From Chlamydiota bacterium (lineage in GTDB: Bacteria; Chlamydiota; Chlamydiia; Chlamydiales; VGMA01): DNA of 8,575 nucleotides. The notes under the pieces are model-generated. The model was not told where the DNA came from and did not search any database. It saw nothing but the letters and a program-made list of their open reading frames with translations. This document shows positions 6,006 to 8,575 of the stretch, piece after piece. Each line of letters opens with the position of its first letter. Position 1 is the first letter of the stretch. Position numbers and translations under genes: made by a program. The stretch covers positions 1 through 8,575 of the forward strand of contig VGMA01000065.1 in NCBI GenBank assembly GCA_016866575.1. Reading direction: 5' to 3'.

Positions 6006-6859
6006 ATATTATTGACGGCAAACGAGTTGCAGAGTCTACTTTGCGCAACTTAAAAAATCAGATAGAACATCACAAAATCCATCCAGGCTTATGCTTTATA
6101 CTAGTTGGAAACCACTCAGCATCACAAGCTTATGTTAAAATGAAGAAGAAAAGATGCGAGGAAATCGGCATCGATTCTACTGTTTTAAATTTACCGGAAG
6201 CTACGACAGAAGAAGATCTTCTTTCTCAGATAGCTCTTTTGAATGAAAATAAAAAAATCCATGGAATCATTGTACAAGAACCTCTTCCAGCGCACATCGA
6301 CCCTAAAGCCGTCCATTTAGCTTTAGATCCAAGCAAAGATGTCGATGGATTCCATCCCATCAACGTAGGAAAGCTCTTAATGGGCGATATTACAGGTTTT
6401 CCTTCTTGCACTCCTTATGGAATCATCAAACTGCTTGAAGCGTACAACATCCAAACTTCCGGAAAACACGTCGTTGTGATAGGAAGAAGCAACATAGTAG
6501 GTAAACCGCTAGCCGCTCTTTTATTGCAAAAAGGGGCGTTTGCCGATGCAACGCTAACTGTTGTTCATAGTAAAACAAAAAACATCGAAGAGCATTGCAA
6601 AAGGGCAGATATTTTGATTGCCGCTTTAGGAAGCCCACATTTTGTAAAAGCTTCGATGGTAAAAGAAGATAGCGTAGTCATTGATGTAGGAATCAATCGC
6701 ATTGAAAAAAATGGTGAAACAACCATTGTAGGCGATGTCGATTTTGAAAACGTAGCTGAAAAATGCTCTTACATCACCCCTGTTCCGGGAGGCGTTGGCC
6801 CTATGACGATAGCTATGCTTTTAACTAACACCGTAGAAAGCGCTCTTAGGAGTAAATGA
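6002..6859 (+). CDS. folD: Bifunctional methylenetetrahydrofolate dehydrogenase / methenyltetrahydrofolate cyclohydrolase FolD
   Basis: FolD interconverts 5,10-methylene-, 5,10-methenyl- and 10-formyl-tetrahydrofolate, using NADP, and so feeds purine synthesis and initiator-tRNA formylation in the cytoplasm. The 285-residue protein is of standard length. The active site is visible as Y44 and K46 in SQAYVKMKKK, Q92 in VQEPLP, and D115 in KDVDGFHPINVGKL. The nucleotide-binding domain shows CTPYGI (136-141), GRSNIVGKPLAALL (161-174) and VVHS (187-190). IDVGIN (227-232), GDVDFENV (244-251) and the family signature PVPGGVGPMTIAML (260-273) follow. One departure is E93 in VQEPLP, where leucine is usual (VQLPLP). 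The start ATG overlaps the stop of the phosphatase gene as ATGA, and the same arrangement recurs with rnr downstream. The identification is very secure. Confidence 0.97.
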   Translation: MNIIDGKRVAESTLRNLKNQIEHHKIHPGLCFILVGNHSASQAYVKMKKKRCEEIGIDSTVLNLPEATTEEDLLSQIALLNENKKIHGIIVQEPLPAHIDPKAVHLALDPSKDVDGFHPINVGKLLMGDITGFPSCTPYGIIKLLEAYNIQTSGKHVVVIGRSNIVGKPLAALLLQKGAFADATLTVVHSKTKNIEEHCKRADILIAALGSPHFVKASMVKEDSVVIDVGINRIEKNGETTIVGDVDFENVAEKCSYITPVPGGVGPMTIAMLLTNTVESALRSK

Positions 6860-8575
6860 AAAAATTAAAAAAACTAGCTACTGATCTAATCGAATTATTC
6901 CAAAGTCCAGATTACAAAGCGATGAGCAAAAAAGAACTCGCACATCGCCTTTGTGTTGAAAAAGAAGAGCTCGATGAAGTTCTCAATCCAATGCTCGAAA
7001 GAGAGTTCATATTTTTCAAAAGAGGCCGCTACGAAACGGCTGCTAAAAAGAAGAAAAAAGAGAAAATTATAGGCAAAATCAGCGTCCATTCTAAAGGATT
7101 TGGATTTGTAACTGTGGTAGAGCCCAAAAATTTTGGATCTGATGTATTTATACCCCCTCCTTTCATATTAGGCGCTGTAGAGGGTGATACGGTTGAAATC
7201 AAATTGCACGAAAAAGATCCCCCTTCTGCCAAAGGTCCTGAAGGAGAAGTGATCAAAATTGTCAAAAGAAGGCAAAACCGTCTTGTAGGGACAATCTATA
7301 AAATCTTACCAAAGAAGCACGCCTTAGTCTATGTACCTCTTCTTGGCACTTCAAAAACGGTGATCGTAAAAAAATCTCCTTCAAGAAAATATGCAGTTGG
7401 AGATCGCCTACTTTTAGGAGTAGTGAAATGGCCTAAAGATAAACATAGTGATCTAGAATGTAAATTCGTTTCCCATCTCGGTACCATCTTTGATCCTGAA
7501 ATAGATCATCAAGTTGCTGCAATTGAATTTGACATCCCAACCAATTTTTCTGAAAAGACAAAAAAAGAAGCTAAAGCATTCGGTAAGGCGATCAAAAATC
7601 AAGACTACAAAAACAGAAAAGATTACACAAAATTAGAAACCTTCACGATCGATCCTAAAACAGCAAAAGATTACGACGATGCCCTCTCCTTAGTTATCGA
7701 TGAAGAAGGACGCATCCATCTTTATGTTCACGTAGCAGATGTATCTCACTACGTAGAAGAAGGGTCGATGCTCGATGAAGAGGCTGTGCTAAGAGGAAAC
7801 ACTACCTATTTTCCAGGCCATGCATTCCCTATGCTTCCTGAAGAGCTTTCAAATGAACTTTGCTCTTTAAAAGAGGGTGTTGCTAGATTGACAGCAACTG
7901 TTCACATGATTTTCAATAAATCAGGCGAATTGCAGCACCATAGCTTTGAAAAAGGAGTTATTAAAAGTGCTAAACGCTTTACCTACGAAGAAGCTAAGGA
8001 AGTTTTAGACCAAAAAATCCCCTCTAAGCATTACAAAACGCTAAAAAACCTAGAAAATCTCTACCATTTGTTGAAAAAACACAAACTGGAAAGAGGTTGT
8101 GTAGATTTATCTACTGATGAAAATGTTCTTAAAATCGACTCTCATGGTGTACCAACAGATGTCTATGTTGTCCAGTATGATATTACCCATAAGATCATCG
8201 AAGAGTGTATGCTCAAAGCAAACGAACTTGTAGCAAAAGAGCTTCGTAAGCGCCTTTCTCCTGCAATCTACCGTGTGCACGAAAAGCCAGATAGTGAGAA
8301 TTTAGCCGAATTTTACCGCTTTGCGAACTCGCTGCACCTTAAGCTCCCTGAAGAGCCTACCATTGATGATATCCAAAAGCTTTTCCAGGAAGTCGAGGGA
8401 ACAAATCTTCAAAAGCGTCTAACAACGCAATACATTCGCAGCATGAAATTAGCTGCATACAGCGATGAGCCAATAGGCCATTTTGGTCTTGCTTTAACTG
8501 ACTACACCCACTTCACAAGCCCGATACGCCGCTATGTAGATTTAATCGTACATAGACAGCTTTTTGATCCAAGCT
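6856..8575 (+). CDS. rnr: Ribonuclease R (VacB), 3' part cut off by window end
   Basis: RNase R is a processive 3'-to-5' exoribonuclease that degrades structured RNA and takes part in rRNA quality control. The window holds 573 codons with no stop before the right edge. Residues 1-60 look like the winged-helix RNase R N-terminal domain. A lysine-rich linker (about 64-71) leads into a first cold-shock/OB domain from G73 (GKISVHSKGFGFV). A second OB domain follows, then the RNB catalytic domain. The four catalytic aspartates are D266, D272, D274 and D275 in IDPKTAKDYDDAL, with the same spacing as in E. coli RNase R. HVADVSHYV, NELCSL and DYTHFTSPIRRYVDLIVHR (549-567) are also present. The rest of RNB and any S1 domain lie beyond the edge. 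The ATG overlaps the folD stop as ATGA, with AGGAG at 6848-6852 as ribosome binding site. The winged-helix domain points to RNase R rather than RNase II. Confidence 0.96.
   Translation, partial: MKKLKKLATDLIELFQSPDYKAMSKKELAHRLCVEKEELDEVLNPMLEREFIFFKRGRYETAAKKKKKEKIIGKISVHSKGFGFVTVVEPKNFGSDVFIPPPFILGAVEGDTVEIKLHEKDPPSAKGPEGEVIKIVKRRQNRLVGTIYKILPKKHALVYVPLLGTSKTVIVKKSPSRKYAVGDRLLLGVVKWPKDKHSDLECKFVSHLGTIFDPEIDHQVAAIEFDIPTNFSEKTKKEAKAFGKAIKNQDYKNRKDYTKLETFTIDPKTAKDYDDALSLVIDEEGRIHLYVHVADVSHYVEEGSMLDEEAVLRGNTTYFPGHAFPMLPEELSNELCSLKEGVARLTATVHMIFNKSGELQHHSFEKGVIKSAKRFTYEEAKEVLDQKIPSKHYKTLKNLENLYHLLKKHKLERGCVDLSTDENVLKIDSHGVPTDVYVVQYDITHKIIEECMLKANELVAKELRKRLSPAIYRVHEKPDSENLAEFYRFANSLHLKLPEEPTIDDIQKLFQEVEGTNLQKRLTTQYIRSMKLAAYSDEPIGHFGLALTDYTHFTSPIRRYVDLIVHRQLFDPS

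Noticed and set aside
6226..6638. Two minus-strand frames (6226-6411, 6426-6638) opposite folD
   Set aside because: FolD motifs on the plus strand cover the same bases, and neither minus-strand product resembles a known protein.
6895..7265. Two overlapping minus-strand frames (6895-7089, 7029-7265) opposite the start of rnr
   Set aside because: The plus strand here encodes the winged-helix and first cold-shock domain of RNase R in an unbroken frame, which accounts for the sequence.
1..8575. Search for mobile elements, CRISPR arrays, phage genes or toxin-antitoxin pairs
   Set aside because: No transposase or integrase motifs, no long direct or terminal inverted repeats and no regularly spaced repeats were seen; coding sequence fills nearly all of the window.

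Overview
This window reads as an ordinary housekeeping stretch of an AT-leaning bacterial chromosome, most likely from the phylum Chlamydiota and probably an environmental lineage rather than Chlamydia itself. The assignment rests on three things. The order rpmG, Lol-type permease, Lol-type ATPase is one I recall from Chlamydia genomes. The permease has an unusually long periplasmic part and an N-terminus of the kind I associate with the chlamydial protein. The short cysteine-free L33 fits as well. I could not run a search, so the phylum call is an inference of moderate confidence.

All nine genes lie on the plus strand. At the left, tsaD (104-1096) makes the tRNA t6A-modifying subunit. It is followed after 30 bases by rpmG (1127-1291, ribosomal protein L33), a gene of only 54 codons. 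A good sigma70-type promoter candidate sits over the tsaD stop codon and would serve rpmG. After a 54-base gap, a tightly packed run begins at 1346 and continues past the right edge: a large LolC/LolE-type permease, lolD, a short polyprenyl diphosphate synthase of the IspA type, an MreD-like membrane protein, an inositol-monophosphatase-family enzyme, folD, and rnr (RNase R, cut off by the window end). In this run no gap between genes exceeds one base, and five of the six junctions overlap by 1 to 34 bases. This suggests one transcript with translational coupling.

Functionally the run is mixed. Two genes form a lipoprotein-release ABC transporter. One supplies isoprenoid diphosphates, which feed lipid carrier and quinone synthesis. 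One is likely part of the rod-type cell-wall machinery. The last three serve phosphate-ester hydrolysis, one-carbon metabolism and RNA decay. An envelope theme links the first four genes of the run; the last three look like general housekeeping.

I found no mobile element, CRISPR array, tRNA or rRNA gene, prophage or toxin system, and no convincing undescribed system. The points worth a second look are small: an IspA that has lost the usual loop after its second aspartate motif, the MreD-like gene in a lineage thought to lack FtsZ, the doubled periplasmic domain of the Lol permease, a nine-A tract early in lolD, and a hairpin that could hide the rpmG ribosome binding site.
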